Origin: Steromphala cineraria | Lineage: Eukaryota; Mollusca; Gastropoda; Trochida; Trochidae | Direction of reading: 5' to 3' | Length of the DNA stretch: 64,000 bases | Assembly: GCA_916613615.1 (NCBI GenBank) | Contig: OU744721.1 | Coordinates: 75,025,060-75,089,059 of the forward strand | Part shown: piece by piece, positions 36,501 to 51,500 of the stretch | Numbering within the stretch: position 1 is the first letter of the stretch | How the letters are laid out: each line of letters starts with the position of its first letter | Notes under the pieces: model-generated | Told to the model about the DNA's origin: nothing | Database searches by the model: none | The model's input: the letters and a program-made list of their open reading frames with translations, nothing else | Translations under genes and position numbers: made by a program

Positions 36501-39500
36501 TAGAATCTTCTCCCTCTGCTTTGAACGGTCTCCTTTAAATATTGGGTTCAATTCCAACTTGGGTTTCATTACAATGTTAGAAAGCTCGTTATCTTATTTT
36601 GATGTTAGTGGGTTAGTCGAGGTGTTGGGTTAAACAGGCGAAGAGAGATATGTTGTCAGCTCTGAACACTAAGAATGGGATTTTATTGCTAAGTTACACA
36701 TAGACTGGCCAGGCGGACAAATCGATAAGAAAGGTTGGCCAATAAAACACTAGTAGAAACAGCAGCGAGAATGACCGGCCTGGGAGAAAGAGACATCGTG
36801 TGCGTTTTATTTGTAGACATGGTTCTAAAGATGTCAACCAGAGACTACAGGCGTGTAATACGAGATGATGGAATGCCTATCGAGACTTATACACTCACAT
36901 CATTGAAGGAATTTGGTTATTCAGGAACGTAAAATTACATTCTCATTGTTTGATATTACCGTTTAAGAGGGAATCAACTGTCAATCGAAAAGGAGTAGGC
37001 CTGTTCATAACTTTGTAATGTACAAGCAAGGTAATAATTCCGTTTAATGGTACAATAAATAGACATTTATTTCGGTAGTTAAATTGGAAATTGCAATTGC
37101 ATCCCAATAAATACCATGCATTAAATGATCTTAATTCATCGCAATGATACTATTTCAAATTTCATTGAGTTCGATTGTCGTCACAAACATTTATTGATAA
37201 CTTTCTTGAAGGAAAGTCCATGACAATAGACACGAATTATGTCCAAGTTTATCGTGTATGGGTGAAAACAATACTACACTGATTCCCTTGTTTCTTGCTT
37301 ACGCTCCGTTGATTGAATTACATGAGCAACTGTACGTATTAAGACACGCGTACAAGGTAATGTGCAGCTGAAGTTGATGTATTGGACTGCAGCCGTACGA
37401 GTAGTTTCTGGTTGACAAAGCAGCCTGCTAAACAAACAGTGAAGTACGAGACATGCGCTACTTATTGACAAGACCAACTCCAGACACCAAGCATAGTACG
37501 CCTACGTCATGCTGCTGTTCTGGAGCCCAGGCCAGAGTTACACATGTGGAATATTACTCAATAATCTCAGTTCTGACTGGGCAGACACTTCAAATTTATT
37601 TCTCAAAGGGTTTGAAGCATAATGTTAAACCCAGTCACCAGATATAATAAAATTAAGACGTTTCTGAAAAGAGTTTGAAGGTTAATGTTTATTTTAGTCT
37701 CTAGGTAACATAAAATGAAGACTTTTCAAAAAGGGTTTCAAACTTTGGTATGGAATCGAACTGACAGGATATCGTTAAAAGGGGAATTCTGAAAAGATTC
37801 CAAACTTTATATTGAATTCACCTGACAGATTGCTTTCACAAGAGACGTTTGTCAAAAAGTTTATCGCTCTTGGTTGAGAGTTTGAATTATAGTGTTCATA
37901 AGTAAACCTTATATCAAAAGATCCAAGACCTAATTGTCTTGACGAATTGTCAATGTGAATGAAATATTATATAAGAGAATGATGATTGTACACTGGAATA
38001 TGTTAGACGCAGGTAAGATTAAGAAAAATAATATTTGAAGATGGGGTAGGACTGGGTCAGTTGAACCACTGGGTTAGTAATTTAAATGAAAGAGACACAA
38101 ACAAAAAAACAAACCTGAAGTATTCACAATCATTATATTTTGACAGAATACACTCAGGGGCCAAAGGAACGATACCATACAAAACGCATTATAGGTTCAG
38201 CTAGGAGAGACATTTCCGGCTGAAACAGGGTTAATTCATGTCATCAAGACTTAACTGAACTAAGTTTTTAATTTCAAAGCTATATCTATTCACTTTTTTG
38301 AAACACACGTCTTTCAAAAATCGCCATTTACAAATCACCTTAACTAGACGAAAATAGGAGAGTGAAAATGACCCTTTTGCTTGTTTGTAAACCAACTTAT
38401 AGGCACAATGCGTGAGCAACTTAACTTCTACCAGGATTATTGATATTGATAATATCTTAAATTGATTAGATTTCTACACACATATTTTATTTATTCCGAT
38501 TCCAGGGATTATGACTAAAATAACATTGAAAAGGCTATATTTGGACCTCTCGTGTATTTGAACAGTGATACAATTAAAAGCGTCATACTTTGATGTTTGA
38601 AATTGTGAGTACTTCAGGATTTTGTTTTGTATTCTTTTGAAAAGTTGGTATCGTTTCTTTTGCCCCTGAGTGAAGTTCGTAGTTATTATGATATAAGTCT
38701 CAATGCATTTCTCCTAATGGGAAAGTATATTTTGAACTATGGTCACAAACATTTGAAATCTTTACATGAATTTTCGTGACATTGCTGTTTTTGTTAAGGT
38801 GATGAATGTTTTGCTAAGCTTACAACTTAAGAAACCATGTTATGTAAGTGTTCCCGCTGTAAAATAAGTAAGGAAAATATTATAAAGATGTTTTTATTTT
38901 TGTTTGAAATAATCATTGTCTAAGCCATAGAACATCGGTAGGGCTTCATAATAATGAATTTTAATCAATCAGTATTTGTCATATACTAGTACTATTATAT
39001 ATTTGATTTTTTTAAATAATTCTTATTGAAAATCAATGGCCATAGTGGTTATCTAAAATGGCATATGTCATGTGGTTGTATTCGATAAGTAAGACCACGG
39101 ATATGGTTGTTGGAAACAGTTTTGTAAAAAAAATAATCCCTAAGTTTGTATTCACTACTGAAGTTCTTTAGTAAACTAAGATTTACAACAGTCACTTATA
39201 ATTTTGCCAATAAAATATCTAATTATAATTGATTAGACGTATATCCAGACTAAGTAAGCATTATTCAATTCCACAGACACGAGTGTATGTAAGGTTGTAT
39301 TCTTGTCACCTGTCTAATCACCATTAACTTGTCCCTAATAGCGGAGGTCGACAGATAATAGTTCCGCTAGACATTATTGTCACTTTAAGTCGCCCGGTAT
39401 TTACGCCATGAACCTAGTCCAGACAGTTGGAGCTCTTATTGTGCATCACTTATCTTTCCGATGCTTATTGTTCACAACAGTGCAGGATACCTCATAAGTA

Positions 39501-42500
39501 ACTTCCTTTTAATTCGAAGCAAACATACATGGTGATACGCCCTAAGGATTATATTCAGGCTTTTAAAACACAAATTATATTCATATAGAATTGTATCATC
39601 CTAACTACGTTATTTCAAAAATATTGTTTCTACATATATAAAAACTGATGGCTTGTGAAATTTTGCTTACTGTTTTTTTTTCGAAAAATGTTATTCATCA
39701 TTACGAGAAATCCAATCTGTTTACAAAGTATCATCAATACATATTTTCCTATTTTCCTATTTCTGTGGCATTCATTGACAGTAACTTAGTTACTTAGAGG
39801 AGATGGATCCTTCCTTATAATGATATATAGCCAGAAGCTTGCTAAGTGATATAGGTAATAGAATGTGTATAAAACATTGCGTCAGACATGATCGAAGACG
39901 TTCCTCTTGGGAAGACGCAAACAAGGTGATGTGGCTACTAACTGTGTCCCACTTCCGGTCGTATATCAACATCCCCGTCTCGTGTTCAGGTAATTCCCTT
40001 CTGACTCACACTGCCTCGTGGCATTTTACTTCATTACGAGGCAGAGCTTACAAACCGATTGCGTATCTCAAATGACACCGGAAGATCATTAACGGTTTAT
40101 TGGACATGAAGTGAACTTTGTCACAGAGCTGTTTGTTGTTTTGTAATTTCAAGGAACTTTATATAATACCTCTCTCTCGTATACTTATGGGTCTTTTGTC
40201 TTAAGTTCAAGTATTAGCAAGATATTAAATCTATCTGACGTTAAGGTAAGCACATGGCTCAGACACGGGTATAAAGATAGGTTAAAGTAGTTTCCTGACG
40301 TAAAAACTTACAGGTACCCGTATATTCATTCAGTTTAGTGTCTGAATTTCTTTTGAAAAGTATAGCTACACTTGATACATAGAAGAGGCGTTCAGATGCA
40401 TGCTTACCTTTACATCCTGCAAGTATTCCCATGACTGCCGGTATAACGGGGTTATATGGTCGCAGTGTTTCTCCACGCATATAACGTCTTGTCCGTAACT
40501 TGATTAAGTCGATAAAGCTCTCAAGATACGATTTGTCACTTCGTTTGGAGCCCAGACGAATGTCACTTTCTTTCAGGAGCTCAACACTGAGCCATTCTTT
40601 AGCAACTCTTGACACGGTCTCATTAGCAATCTTAAACGTCTCATCCGTAGTAATGCCAAACAACATCGAAAAGGTTTCAGAAAGAGATCTTTTCAAATTA
40701 AAAAATAACGTTTCCATGAGCAACTGTGCTTGAGAAAATCTTTCATCAGTCGTTGAACATAAAACCGAATTCGGAAGAAGATCTGTTAACACATGCAGGC
40801 ATTGTTCTTCGATCGTGCCAGAATCATCAAAAGGTCTTCTAAACACTTCCAATTGTCGTCTCAGTGTTTTTGATTTGGGTAACAGCGTGAAGAGTCGTGT
40901 GTTCAGTAAGGTGTGGATTATGACGTATCGTTTTACAACGTAAGCTGGAGTGTTCTCAAGCAGTTCCTGGAGTGCCGCACTGAGATGGATATGGCAGATG
41001 GTGAGGGAGTTGATGTCCACCGTATTCATCACCTTCTTCAAGAAGAAGCTCCAGTTGAGCTGGTACCCCCCGAAGTTGGTGTTGAGGTAGGCGAGAGGAG
41101 ACTTGTGTCCCCTCCAACATGCTTCCACGTCCTCCTCTGTCCAGTCCACGTCACTGTCATATAGGACCTGCAGTATAGAAACAGGACACATATATGATAT
41201 GTAAGTCAACATTGCTATATTTCGGATATGTTTATAAGTATGTTTTAACTAAAACACCATGAGTTTATTCCATCAGACGATTATATATGAATAGGTAGTC
41301 GAGAGGTTTCAAGTTTGCAATTTCATATGGTCGTTTGGAGGAACTTGTCATTAGAGATGTGCTATCACGTTCATAATGTCAATGAAAACCAAACTACATA
41401 TGCCCAATATAGATCAATCATCAATACATGTAAATGCGACCATAACATACAGCTATATTCAATGTGAACTAAGCAAAGGGTTCATGACGATTAAAGATAC
41501 ACTAGCGATGGACTTCCAACATGTGAAGCGTTATAGTCATTGGTCCATGAGGCCATCAAACATTGTTATCTAGGAGTCATCATTACCCTCTATATTGTCA
41601 ATATAACAATTTTATGTACAGAGATCATCTTAAGGGTAATAGTGTAGGGGAACATGGTATTGTTCAGTTCTTACAGATAAATAGCAACCACATCGTTTCC
41701 TATACAATAATTGGTTATATTTTACAGAGCTCTCTAATGCTTGCAAATGGATATTCTATCTCGACAACAGTGTCTTATTCAGTTTGATATCTGCCTATAG
41801 CTGTAGATTGCGGTTGGATTATTGCATTAAATATCTAAATGTCCGACAACTTGCCATTTAAAGAGAAGGAGAAGGCGACACACGGTGAGCGAAGTAATTG
41901 CAAGAGAGAGATGATCTCGTAAATACTGTGACCCCTGACCTCCGTGTCTCTTTAATCTCCATATTGAAGACAATGCAATCAAAGTTATGTTTTAGTTAAA
42001 CAAACCACAGATGATAGAGAGAGGGGTCCCTCCAGCTATATCGCGAGCTATCTGTAGAGAGAGCAAATGTGTTGACACCGAGGTTATCAAGGGCTATTGG
42101 TGAACTGATGAAGATTAATCACATGATACCGCCTCTATCCCCCCGTGACCATCTCGGCCAATGTACCCTCTATCACAGACGCCATCGATCCTTATAAAGG
42201 GAGACAACTCTCAACACGTCAATCGTGGCTCCCTAACTTAGTTACTTAGAGAGCGTTTTTCAGTTGTTATCTAGTTTCAGGAAATACGCTCTCTACAACG
42301 ACCGATAAAACCAAAATATCGATTAACACGTCGATCTAGAAAAATGAATATTAAATAAATGAAAAGAATATGTGTGATAGATTGCTTGTCAAACTACCGG
42401 TTCACCCCCAGCTTCAAAAGGTTGGAAAGTTGTTAGAGGCACATTAGTAGAGTGGGAAGAAACATGTCGGTGACATATTGATGAATATATCCCACCTTAT

Positions 42501-45500
42501 GTAACTCGAGTTGAAAGTAGAATACTTCTTCCACCGCCCGTCTCGCTACAGTCTCGCCCTGTGTCCCCGTCAGCCGGGAGACTACAGCCCACAGCAGGGT
42601 CTTGAAGGCGCTCAGCTGAGGGCACACAAACAGTGATTCATCATTAGTTAAGCAACATTTATCAAAACAAGAAGACATCAAGCTTTGTTTGTGTTCGATG
42701 AGGATGTATGATCTTTCCATTTGAATTGTTTGAATCACAAGAACCAATTACAACATTAACTCGGAAGCTAAAAAGGGTAATTGATGTCGTTGTATTTCTT
42801 TCTTTTAAAATTGGTTCCTGGGAGTAGCCGTAGGTGTTCACTGAGATGTCAGGACTGTTCGCCTAATGCGAGCCAGTCGAAGGACAACATCATCACTCCG
42901 TTTGAATTTGTTTTCCAATCATTAGCAAAAGGTAAAATGAAGCGCGCAGTCGTATTTCAGACGAAACCTATTAGTCTGCGAAGAGCTTTGCTGAGTAGTT
43001 CTGTTTTACTTCATTACACTATTTACTTTTAACTACAATATATATATGTTCGCAAAGTAAAAAAAAATATGTTTAAACAAAGAAAACTAACTTTGAATAA
43101 TCTGAAATTTAACGGAGGTGTTGACAGTTTGCTGAAATTTCGAAAAAATGAATTTGATGGATTCTCTTCGATTGTCATTTCGTACACTCAACATGTGATT
43201 AGTTATGGATTTTACACGGTGTTTTCACGTTCTTAATGAGAAATGGATCTTTTTATTATCGCTACAGACGCACATAGTAAATCACAATGCAAAAAGCTAA
43301 CATGCATATGTCGTTTTCAATTACTGTTTGAACAATTGTGAATATGAAGAGGGCCAGTGATTGATTGGTGTTGGTAAAGAAAGGCGTTACAATTAAATTG
43401 ATAGATTTTTCCATCTAGATATATGGAATGTTTCCTTAATGTGAGCATAATTTGAATGCATGTCTGCTTAATCGAACTTCAGCCCATCGATAAAGGCAAT
43501 TTCAAACTCTCCTTGAAAGACTACTCTTCAAAAACTGTTTATCATCAGTAATCAATCATATACTTCATTAAATTGGATTCCCCACCGTACACGTTATTGT
43601 ATGTGAGAATTCAAATTCTCTCCTAACCGATGATACTCAATTTATATATGTCATATTAACCTCTGTTACTTTAACAGTTCTCTATTAAACCTCCGTTACT
43701 TTAACAGTTCTCTAATAAACCTCTCTTACATAAACAGTTCTCTATTAAACCTCTCTTACTTTAACAGTTCTCTATTAAACCTCTCTTACTTTAACAGTTC
43801 TCTATTAAACCTCTCTTACTTTAACAGTTCTCTATTAAACCTCCGTTACTTTAACAGTTCTCTAAGAAACCTCTCTTACATAAACAGTTCTCTATTAAAC
43901 CTCTCTTACTTTAACAGTTCTCTATTAAACCTCCGTTACTTTAACAGTTCTCTATTAAAACCTCTCTTACTTTAACAGTTCTCTATTAAACGTCTGTTAC
44001 TTTAACAGTTCTCTATTAAACCTCCGTTACTTTAACAGTTCTCTAATAAACCTCTCTTACATAAACAGTTCTCTATTAAACCTCTCTTACTTTAACAGTT
44101 CTCTATTAAACCTCTCTTACTTCAACAGTTCTCTATTAAACCTCTCTTACTTTAACAATTCTATATTAAACCTCTGTTACTTTAACAGTTCTCTATTAAA
44201 CGTCTGTTACTTTAACAGTTCTCTATCAAACGTTGTTACTTTAACAGTTCTCTATTAAACCTCTCTTACATAAACAGTTCTCTATTAAACCTCTCTTACT
44301 TTAATAGTTCTCTATTAAACCTCTGTTACTTTAACAGTTCTCTATTAAAGCTCTGTTACTTTAACAGTTCTCTATTAAATCTCTGTTACTTTAACAGTTC
44401 TCTTTCAAACCTCTGTAAATTTAATAGTTCTTTGTTAAACCTCTGTTACTTTAACAGTTTTCCAGCAAACCACTGTTACCTTACAGTTCTCTATTAAACA
44501 TCTCTTTTTTCTATACAATTCTCTATTTAACCTCTGTTATTTAAACTATTTTCTATTGAACCTCTGTTACTTTAACAGTTCTCTATTAAAGCTCTGTTAC
44601 TGTACGAATTCTCTATTAAACATCTGTTACTTTAAAATGTATCTACTTAACCTCTGTTACTTTAACAGTTCTCTATTAAACCTCTCTTACTTTAACAGTT
44701 CTCTATTAAACCTTTCTTACTTAAACAGTTCTCTATCAAACGTTGTTACTTTAACAGTTCTCTATTAAACCTCTGTTACACTAACAGTTCTCTATTAAAC
44801 CTCTGTTACTTTAACAGTTCTCTATTAAACCTCTCTTAATAAAACAGTTCTCTATTAAACCTCACTTACTTAAACAGTACTCTATTAAATCTCTCTTATT
44901 TCTATACAATTCTCTATTTAACCTCTGTTACTGTAACAGTTCTCTATTAAACCTCTCTTACTTTAACAGTTCTCTATTAAACCTCTCTTACTTTAACAGT
45001 TCTCTATTAAACCTCTCTTACATAAACCTCTCTTACATAAACAGTTCTCTATTAAACCTCTCTTACTGTGTCAGTTCTCTATTAAACCTCTCTTACTTTA
45101 ACAGTTCTCTATTAAACCTCTCTTACTGTGACAGTTCTCTATTAAACCTCTCTTACTTTAACAGTTCTCTATTAAACCTCCGTTACTTTAACAGTTCTCT
45201 ATTAAAACCTCTCTTACTTTAACAGTTCTCTATTAAACCTCTCTTACTGTAATTGTTCTCGAATACAGCAGACACAGGGTGTGATAAGTAAATTTCTTCG
45301 ACAATGGCGATCCTTCATTCGTTCAATACACAAATACCTCTCAACGACTGTTGGAAGGACAAACAAGTTAATATACGCTAGTTGTCACGACATTTTGGAG
45401 AAACCACCTTACCTGCTTTCAGGTTGGAGGATATGGTTTTATAAATACCTCCTTATTGGAGTTCTTCTGTTGATCTATTTCTCTAAACATGTCCCAAACA

Positions 45501-48500
45501 TATGCAAATAATATACTTTATTTGCTCATGTATCGCTTTCCTTTCAATTATCAGACACCAATTATTCAGACAACAAAAACAACATGTAAAGTTCAGTGAA
45601 CAAAAACAAATCACAATCTTCATAAAAGTTTATATTTATTCGATTATTGATTATGGAGTAGTGATGAGGAGCATGCTAAAATTCAAGACAATGTGACGCA
45701 ATTCACGTAAAATGGTTCTACCATATATATCATTGCATAGTAGCCAATATGATACATACCTTGCTCTTTTGTGCAAATCTTGGTATGTAGTCGCTTGGGT
45801 TTAGAAATCGAAAACTGCCAACATCGTCGTTAATGTTCCTCAATAGACTCACTATATGGTCCGAGTATCGGTTGATCAACTGCAAGTAAACCATGGTATT
45901 TGAATAAATACAATCATAATTGTCCAACATGAACCCTTATAAAATGGTGCCACATCTGACAACAACTGTAAAATAGAGACGTTGGCGTACAATGAACTAT
46001 TCCTACAATTCAATACGAAAAATAATAATGAAGTACAATTATCATTTTCACAAATCTAAATTAAAAGTATACAGCTTTTGTGGTATTATTTCAACAATTT
46101 TAGATAATAAAACTATAATAGTACTATGTTCCATGTCTTCAAACATAAATTTAAAGATTAAGCCCTTTGTATTATAATTTCAAAAATCTAAAATAATAAC
46201 CTATTGTAGTACAATGTTCCATTTCAACAATATCACAGATTAAAGCAATTGTAATACAATGATTCATTTCAACAGCCGAAAGGAATAACGATTGAAGTAC
46301 GGTATATCAATCACGAATATTAAAGGGACAGTACACGTTTTAGGGGGAATACAAAGTGATGTCAGGAAAAAGAAAATAAAATGTTCGGATTGAGAGACAA
46401 TGTATTTAAACTAATTGAAGCAGTAATAATAAAACAAAAAATGTAAAGTTCAGCCATGCGATTCTTTTTTCTTCTACAAAATGAATTAAATGTGTTCTCA
46501 AATGATGGCAGCAATGGACTTGCCAATCTTTTAAATTTGTTCTCTGACTGTGGATTATATGTTTATGAATGAGATTTTTGACACTATCAAAATAATACAT
46601 TTAGCAATTATCATCGAAAATCGAGAGCATAAAATTTTCAAAAAACGTGCTTCTGTCCCTTTAAATGAGGTTGAAAAAAAGGAAATCTCATATTTTAAGA
46701 TATTTGTGATAACCTAACTTAAACCATATTCAACTTGAATATATTGTTAGCATCTGGAGGTGCACAGCATAGGTTGTAGAAAAGATTACTTCAAGAGTTA
46801 TTTTGTTGTCAATAAATTCCTCGTTCCTCTTAAAGACAAACGTGTTCAAGAAAGTCCTTTTGTTAGTTCTTTTAAAAACGTAAAACGAAAATGGCAGTCA
46901 TTGGATAATTTCATTAGAAAAGTAAGATTCAAAATGAAAACCTACTAACATTACTTCTATGAAGAATGCTTTTATATTGTGATTGCCTCATCCCAACACA
47001 ATAGGGGACACATCTGGCATGTTGTAGTTTGATTGCCCCGTCAGTTTATATACAGCCTCTCTTATCTGAATAATCCCTATGAGGACAATATTTTTATGCA
47101 TTGTTTATTAACCTTATTTGAAAATAGAAGCTAGTGGAAAAGTTGGTGCTCCCTTATTTATCAATGGGGAAGCAGGTGTCAGCTTAATTATTCGTTCTGA
47201 TCAGACCGTCCAGCCTCATCCGTCCATATCCATAAGCAATGGGACAGTTGCTATTCGTCTGCACATTGGCGGAGTCTTTATTTAGTAATCATATTTTGTA
47301 TATAGAGCATCTGACCCAACTGTCTTCTGATATGAAATATATCAACACAAGTTGATAACAGTTACAAATATCCGTGGCTTGACGATGATATATTTACTTT
47401 TATCAACGAGAGTTGATATATTTGATATCAAAAGATATGAGGGTGATATTCTATTTATCATCCAAAATTATTCTTTATTTTTTCATGTAAAATATAAACT
47501 TATCTGAGAACGAAACTGACATTTGGCTTTCAGGGCTCTGATGTCATAGCATGGTGACGTCATCATGTTTCTGACATCATATCATTGTGGTGTCATTACT
47601 TGATGATTAAAATGTATTGTGGTGTCATGTAGGTGATGCCAACAGAGCATTGTTTATACCTACTGTCAAAACGATAAATCCTGAAGAACCCAGGTTGACT
47701 GATAAAACAAATTAAAACTTGATCCGGTCTTGTTAATTCTATATCCATTTGAAATGTGCACAATAGTACAATTGTTTTAACATAGCATATGATAGCTAAT
47801 TTGTTGTTTCTGAAGTAAAAGGAAATTTTAAAGATATTCTTCAACGAAATGTTGAATGACGTTAATGATTGAATATTGTCTACCACTGTTGTTTGAAAAG
47901 GTCTAGTTGAGCTGAAGAGTTTTCCTGAATAATGGAATCGATATCAACAAATCGGAATATATGTCTTTAAATCTAATAAAATACATCTTAATTTCCATAA
48001 TATCAGTAATCGTCTACTGCAATAAAATCTGATCAAAGACTATCGAAGACTGTTTTATCTTAATTGTAAATTGGACCGTCCATCATTTCCACATGAGAAG
48101 AGTCGATGTGTAAGATATGTCCAGCGCGAGAAGTGTTTGATAAGTATTTATGCAGTCCTCGTATTTGCCGCCGAATTCGTCTCACTAGTTAGAAGTGCCC
48201 AGCAAGCCATTTCCACCCATCATAAGCGAGGAAATCAATCGCGTGAATTATACCAGTTTATCAAATAATCGAGCATATAATTGACTATTATCTGTTTGGT
48301 TGGAAAGTCACGGCAGTTGATTTGGCACGTATGTAAATCCCCAATTCCAGACACTCTGTAATTTATCAGTAGTAATCGAAAAGAGATTTACGCTTTCTGA
48401 TTGCCACGTGGTCCTAACGGAACGTCCGAGGAGAAGAGAGTGGCCATGCAGCAAACTAGCAGATTGCCTTGGCAACTAGCCAGGGGCAGTGCTTCCCGCA

Positions 48501-51500
48501 ACACAGTGGGTGACTGTTTGGCGCCGTTATAACAAACTCCAACATTTGTACTTGTCCTCTACAACAACACTGTAGACTTGATACACTTCTGGGGGATAGA
48601 GGATACATTTCTGTTATTATTGGCAGTCTCAAAATTGTCGCAGATTTTAATTAAGATTGATTCGAAGGGTTAACACGAGATCACGTGGAAAGGTCTCTGA
48701 CTAATTCCATTGAGGGTTTAGTCTGTTTAATTACATTGTCGTGTGAAATACGCAGAGAAGCATCCCGAGTTGGCGCTAAGGGTGCTTAGACAGATTTGGG
48801 ATTCAGCGACGTCTGATACAGCATTTCAACTGTCATGAATCAATCTCCTAATTAATGATCCCTTGTAAAGGATAACATTTAATAGAATAATGTACAGGTT
48901 TTAAAGTGTAGTTTCAAAAACTGGCAAATTACACGTACGTGTTGTCAGATTGCAAATAACGCAAATGCTCCCTCACAGCCGCATATTAGGGAATGACCCC
49001 TGTTTATTGCAGCAGTACTCAGAACCAGCGGTCAACTTTCAAAAGCAGTAATTTGCCATTTACACCAGGACGTGAGTGCCTTCTCATCTTAGTCTAAGCT
49101 AGTCATATTTCACAGTCATCTTAAATACATAGCGGATCGTGCTCTTATCCCATATATTATTAAACTTTCTGATAGTAGCGCACCGGCATTTCGCAGTCTT
49201 AGCTCTTAATCTAGGTCAAGAGTAGTGTATGAGAGTTTAATCCTGCGAGATTAAGATTAAGGTTGGTCTTGTTACAAAATAGGGATGACTGCTTCAGACT
49301 GTTGATACTGTGGTCTTTCCTTCCCCAGACATCATCTAGCAATGGATCCGAAACTTGTTTAGCCCGTCATGACTTCAAGGATTTGATTGCAAAATTTCCT
49401 GATTTCCTGTTATCGATGACTTGGTATGAGAGAGGTTGCCTGTATGTTACCGCCGAGTCTACAGGCCGGTTTGCTCCTCCTCTGAGAAGAGTCTCCACAA
49501 TGATGCTATACAGCCGGAGTCAAACAGCTGATTAATGACACTATCATCACCCCAAGTTGTCTATTCAAACTTGAGTCGGACTGATGGTGGCAATTAAGAG
49601 GCATCAATAGGCAGCAAGCCCTAGCTAGTCTCGCCTGACATGCTGGTCATTGGTCAGACACCCAGCAATGGACATTCGACTGGACCGAGTCATCTACGTA
49701 TGACACTAGAAGTAATATGCTGGTCAAGTCACTTGAAAGAGGTCTGCTAGCGTACCAATGTGTTGCTGACCCTCGGAACTGGAACCCTTATGTCCACATC
49801 GCTACCCAGATGGATTGGATAATAATATTATGCTTTCTCCGTATCATCAGTTCAGTGTTTGTACAGTATGCTACGAGATATGCGTATTGGCAGATAGGTT
49901 ACCACAAAGGCAGCCTAAGTTGATTACGTAGAGATCTATAAGGCATATCATTTTGGAATGTTCCACTTCGGTCCGCACTATCAAAATTATTAGGTATCAA
50001 ATGCATTCAATTACCATGATTCTTCGTTTTCACCCAAAACCAATAGTACTGGCATATTGTAGTACACAAATTCAACGAAAGACGAATTAAAGAAGTATAT
50101 TCACAAGGATATTGATTTAGCACCCCCAATTTTTATCAGAACATTTTTACTAATAATAAACAATAAAAATTTCAGGTAAAAAATGTTTGTTTTCGATAGA
50201 ACGACCAGCAGTGTAGAAACGAAAACTTCACTCGATGGACGTTGCACTGTCTCTTGATAACTGTTTTTACAACGGCTCGGTATTTTTGTTTCAAAATCCA
50301 AGTTAACATTGAACATAAAAGTCAATACGTGTTGCTGCAATGTGATAATTATCATTCTGTTGACCGAATCTATGACTTTCTAGTCAATGACCAAACATCA
50401 AAAATTAAAGTCATTAAAGCAGTCATTCTCTCCCCACAGTGGCAGCTCAGTCATACCTGAGTTAGCCTCTGTTCTATTACACCAAGATCCTGGGGGTCCG
50501 GCAGATTGCCCTAGCGGCAAAAAGTTGTAACTTAAGAGATCTCCCTTATTTGCAGCCAATGAAAACACCTTTTGGATATCCATGACTTTGGGAATTCTTA
50601 ACGGTTTTAAAGTGACATTGAAAATATCATGCCTTTATGATTATTTTTCACCAACAGTGTAAGAGGGAAAATATATAAAAAATCAGATATGGATAGGGTT
50701 TTTCATTAGATAGAAACTGTTTTATAATTGTGTAAATTATTATTTGTTTTATGATATATTTTAATTTACTAATCAACCAAATAATGGCTAATGAGAAGAT
50801 AATAAACGATGGTTTGTAAAAGAAGAATTACCTCCAATGGACGTTAAATTTCAACGAAAGCTTTGACAAACCACACAGAGATGGCCGAGGTTTTGCGAAT
50901 GACCACTTTTGAAAGGGCGTCACTGATTGCACAACTAACTTCGATTGCCATAAATCAGATTTCTACTTTTCTATCTCATGTATTAGCCGTAATAGAACAG
51001 AGGCTAATTCAGGTATGACTGAGCTGCCTTTGTGGGGAGAGAATGCAAAGCAGTGTGTACCTTCAAAATCACAAAATTATCAAATATCAAATTAAAAGAA
51101 ACTGCACACAGAATAAACTGGACACTGTTAATGATAATGGCCTATCTAAAGGGAAAAGAAGTTCAACTCAAGGATCTCAAATTTACTCACAGATTTAAGA
51201 TTTCTAAATCATTGATGAAAACAGTATTAAATATTCAATGTCCTGCTTGCATCTTTTCATGCATGATAAAACAGGTTTTTGTATTTGAATGTCAACTAGG
51301 GATAGAAACTGTTATTTTGATTTCAAAATCAAAAGTATAATGTGTAGTTTTTCCTAAATGACAATAGTTAGGTTTCGGCCAAATATCAGTTGTCTCACAT
51401 GAGATCAAATAAGTTCTTTGTGTATAGTTAAAATAGTCAACAAGGTTCTTCTAGTCATTGAGCATCTTCTGGTGAATTTATAATGATTTGTTGGTGTCTC

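Noticed and set aside
43650..45255. Possible CRISPR-like array
   Set aside because: The 30-bp units abut without unique spacers, and the genome is eukaryotic; this is a minisatellite.
47340..47450. Hairpins such as TATCAAC-GAGA-GTTGATA
   Set aside because: Short AT-rich inverted repeats of this size are expected by chance here.
47596..47800. Extra M13 exon (minus strand, VLICFISQPGFFRIYRF)
   Set aside because: The peptide vaguely fits the family, but no acceptor gives the required phase and the candidate at 50334-50227 fits in phase.
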